Position numbers and translations under genes: made by a program
Part shown: piece by piece, positions 1 through 7,842 of the stretch
How positions within the stretch are numbered: position 1 is the stretch's first letter
Layout of the letters: every line of letters starts with the position of its first letter
Assembly: GCA_043804925.1 (NCBI GenBank)
Contig: JAZDIP010000038.1
Coordinates: 1-46,519, forward strand
From: ChocPot-Mid sp043804925
GTDB taxonomy: Bacteria > Bacteroidota > Ignavibacteria > Kapaibacteriales > UBA2268
Length of the DNA stretch: 46,519 nt
Direction: 5' to 3'
Notes under the pieces: model-generated
What the model was told of the DNA's origin: nothing
Database searches by the model: none
What the model saw: only the letters and a program-made list of their open reading frames with translations

Positions 1-324
1 GATGATGATTTTTCTGGAATCGTAACGCTGACTTATTCGGATAAGGATGGAATTGTATTAGAGCAGAACTCTCCGAATCCGTTTTCTACAACAACAACAA
101 TTAAGTTTTCTTTGCCCGAAAGAACTTTTGTCAGATTGGATTTAGTAGATATTTTAGGAAATACTGTTGTAACATTAGCAGAAGAAGATTTGCCGGCAGG
201 ACTGCACAGCTTTATTTGGAATGGGTATAACAGTAATGGAAAGAAGGCAGGAGCAGGGACTTATATTTACAGGTTGAGGACTTCTTCTGAGATACTTGTT
301 GGGAAATTAATAATTAACAATTAG
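1..324 (+). CDS. T9SS cargo protein, C-terminal end only (5' end outside window)
   Basis: The reading frame is open from base 1 to a TAG at 322-324 and gives 107 residues, so this is the 3' end of a gene that starts outside the window. The visible part is the end of an FN3-like domain (SGIVTLTY), then a type IX secretion sorting domain with the NSPNPFS start, the VDILGNTV core strand, GTYIYRL and the KLIINN tail. Proteins of this class cross the inner membrane by Sec and the outer membrane by T9SS, which removes or attaches this tail. What the mature protein does cannot be seen. The first 212 bases are about 97% identical to the tail of the next gene. The last codons (304-324) read as three 7-bp units (AAATTAA, TAATTAA, CAATTAG). 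The next gene starts 24 bp downstream on the same strand. Confidence 0.9.
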   Translation, partial: DDDFSGIVTLTYSDKDGIVLEQNSPNPFSTTTTIKFSLPERTFVRLDLVDILGNTVVTLAEEDLPAGLHSFIWNGYNSNGKKAGAGTYIYRLRTSSEILVGKLIINN

Positions 325-348
325 GGAAAATGAAAAAACGGATATGAT

Positions 349-3300
349 ATGAAAAATATAATTATTACTTTATTAATAATGACTCTTTTTGTCTTTTCTG
401 CTGTATCGCAGGAAAAGGGGAAAAATGAGTTAACCCAAAATAGAAGCCAGCTTTTCGAAGCAAGCGACTTCGGTCCCCGGCAAACAAGCTATCCCTATCC
501 CTTTGAGAAAAGCGGAGAGCCACTTGAGAATGTTAAAACACAAGCGGCTATTTCTACGGGTTATTACTTTGTTAACAGCTTTGATGCGGCAGACAAGCCG
601 TGGAAACCGGATTTTACTTTTATTGATACAACAGAGGACAGCCAGAACTGGAAAAGAATAATATCAGGTCCATATCAACATCCAAAATCATGGTACGAAA
701 CAGCACAAAACAAAAATGACGGCTACAGGTATTTCCGTCATAAAAATTTTCCGGATAATAAGGATTCCGTTGATGATGTATATGCAGGACCAATCCCAAT
801 CGGATTTGAATTTGAATACAACGGATTGACATATGACAGTTTCTATGTGCTGTCGAATGGTGCAATAATGTTGTCAAATGCGAGGTATATTTACGACAAT
901 TCTTCACCACCGAGAAGAAAAGTTGTTGCAAATAACTACACCACCCCGAATTGCTACAACACAGAAAGCATGGATTGGTTCATCAGGTCAAAATTCAATA
1001 AAACCGATGGAACAACAGATCCAACAGAAGACGATTGGGGCTGGCAGATGGCATCCTTGCTGAGTATAAATCCCGAATCAAATCCTGCAGATATATTGAT
1101 GAACAACACATCGAATTTGCCTGTAATAGCACCTTTTTGGGGAGACGGATACTTATCGCAATGGAATGCAAAAGACACTGTTCCGAGAGACAGAGGTAAG
1201 GTTTATTTTTATAGAAATTCGGATAGTACTAAGTTGATTATTTATTTTGTTGAAATGCAGTTGAAAGGAACTCTTAATTATACTCAGGATTTAACTTATA
1301 CTCTTAACCCCAACAGTACAAACAACAAACTAAATCCAAATTATATGACCGAAGCTGATGATGGATATATTGCGGTTAGAGGTCAGATAGTTCTTGATAA
1401 AAATGATTCGAGCATTACTTTTAATTATCACAAAATATATGGGAGAAAAATTTATTCAAAATATTTGGTATCGGAAGGAAAAGAATTACTCAGGTTCAAT
1501 ACACATAGCTGTGTTACAGGAGAAGCAAGGCATTTGAATTTCGATTCAAAGAAACATGCAGAGGATTCAACATATACCGGGACACTCCCTTGGGCAGGGA
1601 CTTATAATCAAAATACTTATGTATGGTCAAAATATATTACAAAAAACCATACAGGTTATCCCGAACCGACACAAGCTGTTAAATTCAAGCAATGGAAAAA
1701 TACTTTGAGAGCTGTTGATATTGGATTTAGGGTTAGAAAACAGATAGCAGGGAGTACTGCTTATACAGAACCTATTCTGACAAGCCAGGCACCGGACTTT
1801 GAAATTCTTGCAGGGCATGAACAGGTGGGACAGTTACAGCCGGTTGTCATAGTTCAAAATTTAACAAATGATATTCAGGGACCGAACGGAGTGAACTATC
1901 AGCCACAGGATTTGAATTTCCGTGTGCGTCTGGCAATAATTAATCAGGCAACGAGAAGACCTTTGTACAACAAATATCTTAAAGTTGACAGTATTAGATT
2001 GGCTAAAAAAGCAGGCGATGAAGCTTTTGAAAGAGTAATCCTTTCTAAAATCAGCTATGACGGTAAAGACTACACAGCAGATACAATGCACAGCGATTAT
2101 TACGATTCAAATAATCACCTGAAAACTAAGTATAATGGAATTCCTCCTTACGGTTTTGTTCAGATTTACTTTCCTCCATTCGAACCAAACGATTTATATA
2201 TGTCAAATATCGGTTTGATGAAAGCATATTTAATGCTCGACCCGACAGACCCAAGTACACAAAATAAATTTGGAGATTCATGGCCCTTTGACGATACATT
2301 GAATGTAAGGTTTTGGGTTATGAGGAATGTGCCATTCGAAACTGCTTGGTTCTTCACGGATGATATAAGTGTATTTCATTGTATATCTTCAGATGGAAAT
2401 TCTATTAGTGCAATTCCATCAGTATTAAAATGGGTAAGTATTGGTGCTGAAGTTATGGATGGAGAGCAGGTATCCGAACATCCGCTTCCGCCAAGAGATG
2501 AATTTGCATGTGAAAATGATGAGGTTTTTCCTGATTATAAAGTCTGGTCACCAGTTATAAAAATGGATAGAGGGAGCAATGTTCCGATTCAGGAATGGGG
2601 TGGCGATGAAATCAGGTCATATCCATTTAGAATTTTTGGGGGAGCAAGTGCTATAATTATATCAGTACAAAGAAGTACAAGGCAGTCTTCGTGGGACAGG
2701 GGCTGGTCTGACGAACAATTAATCGGATGCGAACATCGCGTTGTTGCATCTGATTGGTATAATGTAATACAGGAACCTGATGAACTGAGAATAGAATTTG
2801 CGAAGCCGAGTCCAAACTGGAGGGATGGAACCGGAATAACAAATATACCCGAGGAAAACTGGAGATACCATCTGCGAAGAGGCGGTGCTGAAACTGAAAC
2901 AAACATGTCTGCTTATACTTTGTTTGGCGGCGGCGGTTATATGGTCGGATTTTTGGAAACTGATAGGGATTCAGCTATGACTCTTCCTCGGTATTCAGAA
3001 CCAAGAGCCGCTAATGGTTTGAGATATGATTACTATGATGACGGAATTGATTTTGAATATAAAAATTATTGGGCATCTATTCCCGATACATTTATAAGAG
3101 CGGCGAATGATGGTGCCCAATATTTCAGATTCAGAATAAAAGTACATGCAAAAAACAATCAAAGGTCTCTTACTTCAATTCCGGATGATGAAGACCCTTT
3201 TTATATTGATAATATTAGAATATTTGATAGTGCTATTGAAAGTGTAGATATTGAAATAAATAATGTATCAATAGAATGGCCATATACTATGGTACCGGCA

Positions 3301-5196
3301 TCACAAGCAACATCAATACCAATAAGGGTGACTTTAAATAACAACTCAGGCAGGCAGGCACCAAGCTTTTGGGTACAGGCAAGAATAACACCAAAGCAAT
3401 ATTTTGACGAAATATATTTTATTAATGATAAGTGGATATGGGAAGGTTCTCCTGATGACCCTGATTATGAAGATAAAATGGATGAATTCAGATATAGAAA
3501 TCAACAATCAAGAGATTCTGCAAGATGGGAATTATGCAATCATAGTGTTTACTGCAGGACAAAGCAAATGCCTTTTCTCAGACCGGGTTCGGATGAACCT
3601 ATAACAATGCCAAACTGGAACGCAAAACTATCCCCACCCGGTGATTATGCCATTTTAGCTTTCATATATGTTCCCGGTGGAGACCTCGGACCTTTGAATG
3701 ATACAACTTATAGCTTCTTTAATATTCGTTTTGGTCCTTTTATGTCTTATCATCCGATAACAGACCCAAATAATGTAAGGAGGGCTAATAGTGATGTTGC
3801 CAATATGATAGGTTGGTATGGAACAGGATTATCACTTCATGGTTATAGTATGGGAGGTACAAGTTATTCCGATTGGGCGAGCAATTTCTCAAGTTGGGAA
3901 GCAGGAGATCCCAGCGGAGATGGAGGAGCAGGACAAATCGCTATGAAGTTTGAATTAAATAAGGAAGACACTTTATTTGGTTACGGTGCCGCTCATTGCG
4001 TTAAGAGTGCATCTCCTGATTGGATAGTATTTAAATTGTACGATGGTATTTCATCACCAACAAATGAGATACACGGTTCATATTTGGAATCCCGACGTGG
4101 TTACGATGCAATATGGGATTCTTCCGGTATTTGGAATCAATTTGCATTCGATTTATTAGATAAACCAATAATTTTACAAAAGGGTACTTATTGGATTTCG
4201 ATATCTCAACTTGGAGAAACTGGATTAGCATTAGGTGCCTCGAAGTCAAATGTTGGTATGCGTTGTACGAATGTGTATTTTAATGACCCGCCAAGCTCTG
4301 AGTTAAACGGTAGCGAAGGGATTTATCTGAATTTAGAGAAAAATTACAGATTAAGAGATAAAAGCAGTAACCAGCTAAACAAGAATTTATTTTCTTATAA
4401 AAATGGTTTGGGTACGGGAACTTGGCAGCCATTTATGGAAACAATCGGTAATCCCGGTTATCCTCACTTAATGCACACGGGTATGAGCCCAATAGATGGT
4501 ATAACTGAAACATATTCGAGAGGAACATGGATGCCTTTGCTGGTTCCCTATTTCGGAAATAGGAGCTACAGTTCAGAGTATGGATTTAAATTCTGTTGCC
4601 CTCCCGTTGAGCTTTCATATTTCCGGGGCTATACAAGAAAAGGAGTTAACGAACTGCTCTGGGAAACTGCTTCTGAAATTCAAAACCATGGATTTTTTAT
4701 TGAAAGAAGGATTGAAGGTAACGAGGACTGGTCAACACTGCCGGAGTTTATTAAAGGTCATGGTACTTCGAATATTGAACATGAATACAATTATTCGGAC
4801 AAAGACATTGAGCCAAACAAGACTTATCATTACCGCTTGCGTCAGGTGGATTTGGACGGCACTCAGACAGATGATGATTTTTCAGGAATCGTTACTCTGA
4901 CTTATTCGGATAAGGATGGAATTGTATTAGAGCAGAACTCTCCGAATCCGTTTTCTACAACAACAACATTTAAGTTTTCTTTGCCCGAAAGAATGTTTGT
5001 CAGATTGGATATAGTAGATATTTTAGGAAATACTGTTGTAACATTAGCAGAAGAAGATTTGCCGGCAGGACTGCACAGCTTAACATGGAATGGCTTGGAC
5101 TATTTCGGCAGGAAAGTGTCGACTGGTACTTATATTTATAGGTTGAGGACTTCTTCGGAGACATTGACGAATAAATTGATAATTGTTAATGGTTAA
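349..5196 (+). CDS. Large secreted T9SS cargo protein, 1615 aa
   Basis: A Sec signal peptide (about residues 1-20, hydrophobic stretch ending AVSQ) is followed by a long beta-rich region with no domain I can name. Around residue 150 is a segment with PIGFEFEYNG and SFYVLSNGAIM, a pattern common at the start of large surface proteins of Bacteroidetes and Ignavibacteria. Residues about 1420-1515 look like an FN3-type domain (ETASEIQNHGFFIERR ... YHYRLRQVDLDGT), and the last 95 residues are a T9SS type A sorting domain (NSPNPFS ... GTYIYRLRTS ... KLIIVNG). I infer a cell-surface or released protein, perhaps adhesive; no catalytic motif is visible. The ATG at 349 is the only start placed before the signal peptide; two closer-in ATGs in another frame stop at once. 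The last codons are part of the 7-bp array at 5174-5278. Confidence 0.88.
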   Translation: MKNIIITLLIMTLFVFSAVSQEKGKNELTQNRSQLFEASDFGPRQTSYPYPFEKSGEPLENVKTQAAISTGYYFVNSFDAADKPWKPDFTFIDTTEDSQNWKRIISGPYQHPKSWYETAQNKNDGYRYFRHKNFPDNKDSVDDVYAGPIPIGFEFEYNGLTYDSFYVLSNGAIMLSNARYIYDNSSPPRRKVVANNYTTPNCYNTESMDWFIRSKFNKTDGTTDPTEDDWGWQMASLLSINPESNPADILMNNTSNLPVIAPFWGDGYLSQWNAKDTVPRDRGKVYFYRNSDSTKLIIYFVEMQLKGTLNYTQDLTYTLNPNSTNNKLNPNYMTEADDGYIAVRGQIVLDKNDSSITFNYHKIYGRKIYSKYLVSEGKELLRFNTHSCVTGEARHLNFDSKKHAEDSTYTGTLPWAGTYNQNTYVWSKYITKNHTGYPEPTQAVKFKQWKNTLRAVDIGFRVRKQIAGSTAYTEPILTSQAPDFEILAGHEQVGQLQPVVIVQNLTNDIQGPNGVNYQPQDLNFRVRLAIINQATRRPLYNKYLKVDSIRLAKKAGDEAFERVILSKISYDGKDYTADTMHSDYYDSNNHLKTKYNGIPPYGFVQIYFPPFEPNDLYMSNIGLMKAYLMLDPTDPSTQNKFGDSWPFDDTLNVRFWVMRNVPFETAWFFTDDISVFHCISSDGNSISAIPSVLKWVSIGAEVMDGEQVSEHPLPPRDEFACENDEVFPDYKVWSPVIKMDRGSNVPIQEWGGDEIRSYPFRIFGGASAIIISVQRSTRQSSWDRGWSDEQLIGCEHRVVASDWYNVIQEPDELRIEFAKPSPNWRDGTGITNIPEENWRYHLRRGGAETETNMSAYTLFGGGGYMVGFLETDRDSAMTLPRYSEPRAANGLRYDYYDDGIDFEYKNYWASIPDTFIRAANDGAQYFRFRIKVHAKNNQRSLTSIPDDEDPFYIDNIRIFDSAIESVDIEINNVSIEWPYTMVPASQATSIPIRVTLNNNSGRQAPSFWVQARITPKQYFDEIYFINDKWIWEGSPDDPDYEDKMDEFRYRNQQSRDSARWELCNHSVYCRTKQMPFLRPGSDEPITMPNWNAKLSPPGDYAILAFIYVPGGDLGPLNDTTYSFFNIRFGPFMSYHPITDPNNVRRANSDVANMIGWYGTGLSLHGYSMGGTSYSDWASNFSSWEAGDPSGDGGAGQIAMKFELNKEDTLFGYGAAHCVKSASPDWIVFKLYDGISSPTNEIHGSYLESRRGYDAIWDSSGIWNQFAFDLLDKPIILQKGTYWISISQLGETGLALGASKSNVGMRCTNVYFNDPPSSELNGSEGIYLNLEKNYRLRDKSSNQLNKNLFSYKNGLGTGTWQPFMETIGNPGYPHLMHTGMSPIDGITETYSRGTWMPLLVPYFGNRSYSSEYGFKFCCPPVELSYFRGYTRKGVNELLWETASEIQNHGFFIERRIEGNEDWSTLPEFIKGHGTSNIEHEYNYSDKDIEPNKTYHYRLRQVDLDGTQTDDDFSGIVTLTYSDKDGIVLEQNSPNPFSTTTTFKFSLPERMFVRLDIVDILGNTVVTLAEEDLPAGLHSLTWNGLDYFGRKVSTGTYIYRLRTSSETLTNKLIIVNG
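4870..5081 (+). repeat. Direct repeat of the T9SS tail module (other copy at 1-212)
   Basis: Bases 4870-5081 and 1-212 align without gaps and differ at only about seven positions. Similarity falls sharply after base 212/5081, although the proteins remain alike to the stop. The copies encode the end of the FN3-like domain and most of the sorting domain of two tandem cargo genes. This points to recent duplication or ongoing gene conversion. Confidence 0.9.
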
Positions 5197-5278
5197 TTGT
5201 CAATTGTTAATGAAGAACTGTGAGGCGGGATAATTAGGAATTCAGGAGACGGCAGACAGGAAACGGCAGACAGGATGG
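5174..5278 (+). repeat. Drifting 7-bp tandem array, 15 units, crossing a stop codon
   Basis: Read in steps of 7 from 5174, the units begin AATTGAT, AATTGTT, then drift to AGGCGGG and GGAATTC and end with GGCAGAC and AGGAAAC repeats, with no loss of phase over 105 bp. The perfect 13-mer ACGGCAGACAGGA occurs at 5249 and 5263, 14 bp apart. The first 23 bp code for the C-terminal IIVNG of the cargo protein, so the array crosses the TAA at 5194-5196. No known element type fits. Confidence 0.7.
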
Positions 5279-5586
5279 CTGTGAGATTGCTACTGCGTTA
5301 CCTATAACATTGGTCGCTTGTTGCTGTCCTTAAACCGATATAACCAGTCATTGCAAGGAATGAAATGACAAAATAATCTTTTAAGTTTTACCCACTTTAA
5401 ATAAAGAAGAACCAAAATTAATTAATTATCTTCCACATATTTTCTTAATCAATTATCATTATATTTCATAAATAAAATTTAAAATGATATAAAACAAATA
5501 AAATAACTAAGCGAAATAATAGCAATATTTATTAAATTGCTTTTATATGTTATTGTATGATTGATGAATAAATTGGAGAAACAAAA
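5197..5586. other. 390-bp non-coding spacer
   Basis: No plausible gene in either strand. It holds the rest of the 7-bp array (to 5278), a degenerate CATTGCGAGG-type element (5347-5380), and then a very AT-rich stretch (about 5390-5580) that should contain the promoter of the lipoprotein at 5587. I could not fit a Bacteroidetes promoter (TTTG, then TAnnTTTG) there. Confidence 0.6.
5347..5380. repeat. Degenerate CATTGCGAGG-type palindromic element
   Basis: The segment GTCATTGCAAGGAATG with AAATGAC and AATAATCTT after it resembles a repeat seen in many bacterial genomes as GTCATTGCGAGG...GAAGCAATCT. The GTCATT and AATGAC ends can pair. A possible inverted partner, GAGATTGCT, lies at about 5283-5291. 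This copy is degenerate and has no transposase nearby. Confidence 0.45.
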
Positions 5587-6276
5587 TTGAAAACTATTAT
5601 TATTTTGACTCTTTTGGCTTTTTCTGTGTCTTGTTCTCATTTGAATTTACTGAAAGACTATGATTTATCTAAAAAAGTTATATACTTTGAAGAGGTTGTA
5701 GGAATAAATGCCAACGAAGTCATAATTGCTTTTGGAGCACCGACTGCTCCGGCACAAACTGAAGTTGATGCTATAAAGAATGTTGCTATTGCTATCGGAA
5801 GTACATTGCTAACTTCAGAGACTGAAAGAAAACTACGCAATGCATCACAACCGGAAATGATTGTTAAAGGCATCTCTAATGGCATTGAAACAAACATGAT
5901 TAAATACTTGAGAATAAGCCCTGTTTATGATTTAAATGACAATTCCGAATTTATTGTTACCACTACATTGAATAAATGTACATTAACGTCTGCTTCTCTG
6001 GGTATTTTTATTAAAATCGAGGCAATGGTTCAAATTTTTGACCGTAACAAAGGTAAACTGATTTGGGAATATGAAGATTCCGAAAGCGTACGATTGAGAC
6101 AATCGGCATTTGGAACTGCAGGTGATGCCGCAGGACTGGGCAATTTGTCCCAAGCCGCCGATTTAATAGCATTATCACAGGAACAGATTTCTTCTGCTAT
6201 TAAAGATGCAGCCAATCAGGTTGGAAGAAATATTAGTGAGGTTTTAAGAGAAGATATTGCTAATTCAGGAAAATGA
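5587..6276 (+). CDS. Putative lipoprotein of unknown function, 229 aa
   Basis: The frame opens with TTG at 5587, eight bases after GGAG, which is the only start that keeps the whole signal sequence. Residues 1-15 are hydrophobic and end in FSVSC, a weak lipobox with Cys16, so the protein is probably a lipoprotein exported by Sec and lipidated by Lgt/LspA. The rest has no motif I recognise: a region rich in Ala/Ile near residue 55 (VAIAIGSTLL), a beta-rich middle (LIWEYEDSESVRL), and an alpha-helical C-terminus with AADLIALSQEQ and ISSAIKDAANQVG. It stands alone, 390 bp after the cargo gene and 170 bp before rnhA on the same strand. Function unknown; an outer-membrane-anchored periplasmic role is an inference from the lipobox. 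Confidence 0.75.
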   Translation: MKTIIILTLLAFSVSCSHLNLLKDYDLSKKVIYFEEVVGINANEVIIAFGAPTAPAQTEVDAIKNVAIAIGSTLLTSETERKLRNASQPEMIVKGISNGIETNMIKYLRISPVYDLNDNSEFIVTTTLNKCTLTSASLGIFIKIEAMVQIFDRNKGKLIWEYEDSESVRLRQSAFGTAGDAAGLGNLSQAADLIALSQEQISSAIKDAANQVGRNISEVLREDIANSGK

Positions 6277-6413
6277 TTTTCTGTAAAAAAGACTTTTGTT
6301 TTTCTATGAATTATGATAATGGAAATACACAAAAAAAGAATATTAAATACTGTCTACATTTGAGTTTATTGCTTGTAAAATTAAAAAGATTAATAAATTA
6401 AATTTGTATTAAT

Positions 6414-6429
6414 CCCCTCTCGAGAGGGG
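6414..6429. repeat. Perfect 16-bp palindrome, REP-like
   Basis: CCCCTCTCGAGAGGGG is a perfect palindrome, followed by CAGGGGTGTG. GC-rich palindromes of the form CCCCTCT...AGAGGGG followed by a G-rich arm are frequent interspersed repeats in Bacteroidetes spacers and resemble substrates of REP-associated Y1 transposases. It ends 17 bp before the rnhA start, so it could fold in the 5' UTR and affect rnhA translation. Confidence 0.6.
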
Positions 6430-6446
6430 CAGGGGTGTGCTAAAAT

Positions 6447-6959
6447 ATGAGTTTTCAAAAAAAAGTAATTATATATACAGACGGCTCGTCGCTTGGAAAT
6501 CCCGGTCCCGGTGGCTGGGGAGCTGTGCTGATATATGGTAAACACCGGAAAGAATTATCCGGTGGTTTCAAATTAACTACAAACAACCGTATGGAATTAC
6601 TTGCCGCTATAAAAGCTTTGAAGGCATTAAAAGACGACAAAAAGCAAAATGTAAAACTACATACTGATTCAAGTTATCTTGTTAATTCTATAACAAAGGG
6701 ATGGGTTGAAAATTGGAAGAAGTCAAGATGGTTGAAAAAAAACAAACCTGTCCCGAATTCGGATTTATGGAAAGAACTTTTAAAACAGATTAAAAAGCAT
6801 AACGTCGAATTTGTTTGGGTGCCTGCACATACTGGAATAACAGAAAATGAGAGATGCGACCAACTCGCCAAAGAAGCGGCATCTCAGGATAACTTACCGG
6901 AGGATTCGGGGTATTCTAAATATACTATTTTTGATGATAACGGAGAAACTGATGAATAA
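6447..6959 (+). CDS. rnhA: Ribonuclease HI
   Basis: RNase HI cuts the RNA strand of RNA:DNA hybrids (R-loops, primer remnants) in the cytoplasm using two metal ions. The 170-residue protein has the full active site: Asp12 in the YTDGSSLGNPGPGGWG signature, Glu50 in NNRMELLA, Asp74 in HTDSSYLV and Asp138, with the flexible-loop His128 in VPAHTG. The basic handle region (KKSRWLKKNKPV, about 91-102) is present, as in E. coli RnhA. It is slightly longer than the usual 155 residues because of an acidic tail. The gene overlaps the next one by 8 bp, so the two are probably translated together. A perfect palindrome lies just upstream of the ATG. Confidence 0.96.
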   Translation: MSFQKKVIIYTDGSSLGNPGPGGWGAVLIYGKHRKELSGGFKLTTNNRMELLAAIKALKALKDDKKQNVKLHTDSSYLVNSITKGWVENWKKSRWLKKNKPVPNSDLWKELLKQIKKHNVEFVWVPAHTGITENERCDQLAKEAASQDNLPEDSGYSKYTIFDDNGETDE

Positions 6960-7842
6960 ATTCCTGACGATTCTTATCATTTTCATTTTAACAAATACAG
7001 TTAGTTCTTGTCAATACCAGGATGAAAAGAAAGATACAATAAAGAAAGAACCAATCATTGAAATTGATGACTCAAGCAAAATTGTCTTTGACAATTTGAT
7101 TCAAAAAGCAAGGGCAGGAAAATGGGATACTTTAAATTTGAATATTTTGATAAGTAAAATTGGTTATGAATTATTAGGAACACCATATGTAAGTTACACA
7201 TTAGAAAAACAGCCCGAAAGATGTATCGTAAATCTCACAAAACTCGATTGTGTTACTTATGTGGAAGCAGTGCTTGGATTAGCAAAAGTTATAAAAAACA
7301 GAAATTCCAAATTTACTAATTTAATCAACGAAGTTACAAGAATAAGGTACAGGCAGGGGGAACTTGAAGATTATACTTCGAGATTGCATTATACATCCGA
7401 TTGGATTTATGACAATGTTAAAAAAGGAGTTGTTCAAGATATTACGAAAGAACTTGGAGGAAAAGATTTTCCTGTGAATGTTTTTTTCATGTCGAAATTT
7501 CCGAAATATTACAAGGCATTGCAAGTAAACCCTGAATTCATTCCTATTATTGCTGAGTTTGAAAAAGAAATTAATTCGAGAAAATATTATTTCATTCCAA
7601 AGGACAAAATAAAACCCATTGAAAAAAAATTGCGTACGGGTGATATTATTGCATTGACAACAAATATTAGTGGTATGGACTACGCACATATAGGTTTTGT
7701 TTATGTTGATGAAGAAGGCAACAGACGTCTTTTGCACGCATCATCAGTTAAAAAAAGAGTTCATCTTGACCGCACAATCAGTGAGTACATCTCAAGAGTC
7801 AGAAAGCAAACAGGTATAACTGTTTTGAGAGTAGTTGAGTGA
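6952..7842 (+). CDS. DUF1460 family lipoprotein, N-acetylmuramoyl-L-alanine amidase-like
   Basis: A 296-residue protein from the ATG at 6952, chosen over an upstream ATG at 6847 because it gives a proper signal sequence (MNKFLTILIIFILTN) ending in VSSC with Cys20 as a lipidation site. It matches the DUF1460 family, which has an NlpC/P60-like papain fold: LLGTPYVSYTLE, VNLTKLDCVTYVEAVL with the presumed catalytic Cys100, SRLHYTSDWI, and DYAHIGFV with the presumed His246. Family members with solved structures are thought to cleave amide bonds in peptidoglycan peptides; the substrate here is inferred. It overlaps rnhA by 8 bp and the next permease gene by 4 bp, which suggests a link between cell-wall breakdown and uptake of the products. 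Confidence 0.88.
   Translation: MNKFLTILIIFILTNTVSSCQYQDEKKDTIKKEPIIEIDDSSKIVFDNLIQKARAGKWDTLNLNILISKIGYELLGTPYVSYTLEKQPERCIVNLTKLDCVTYVEAVLGLAKVIKNRNSKFTNLINEVTRIRYRQGELEDYTSRLHYTSDWIYDNVKKGVVQDITKELGGKDFPVNVFFMSKFPKYYKALQVNPEFIPIIAEFEKEINSRKYYFIPKDKIKPIEKKLRTGDIIALTTNISGMDYAHIGFVYVDEEGNRRLLHASSVKKRVHLDRTISEYISRVRKQTGITVLRVVE

Noticed and set aside
112..324. A complete 70-aa gene starting at ATG 112
   Set aside because: The frame is open to base 1 and the upstream codons match the sorting domain of the next gene, so 112 is an internal Met of a partial gene.
6847..6951. Longer N-terminus for the DUF1460 protein
   Set aside because: The extra 35 residues are encoded inside rnhA in another frame, are basic and unstructured, and would hide the signal sequence that starts at 6952.
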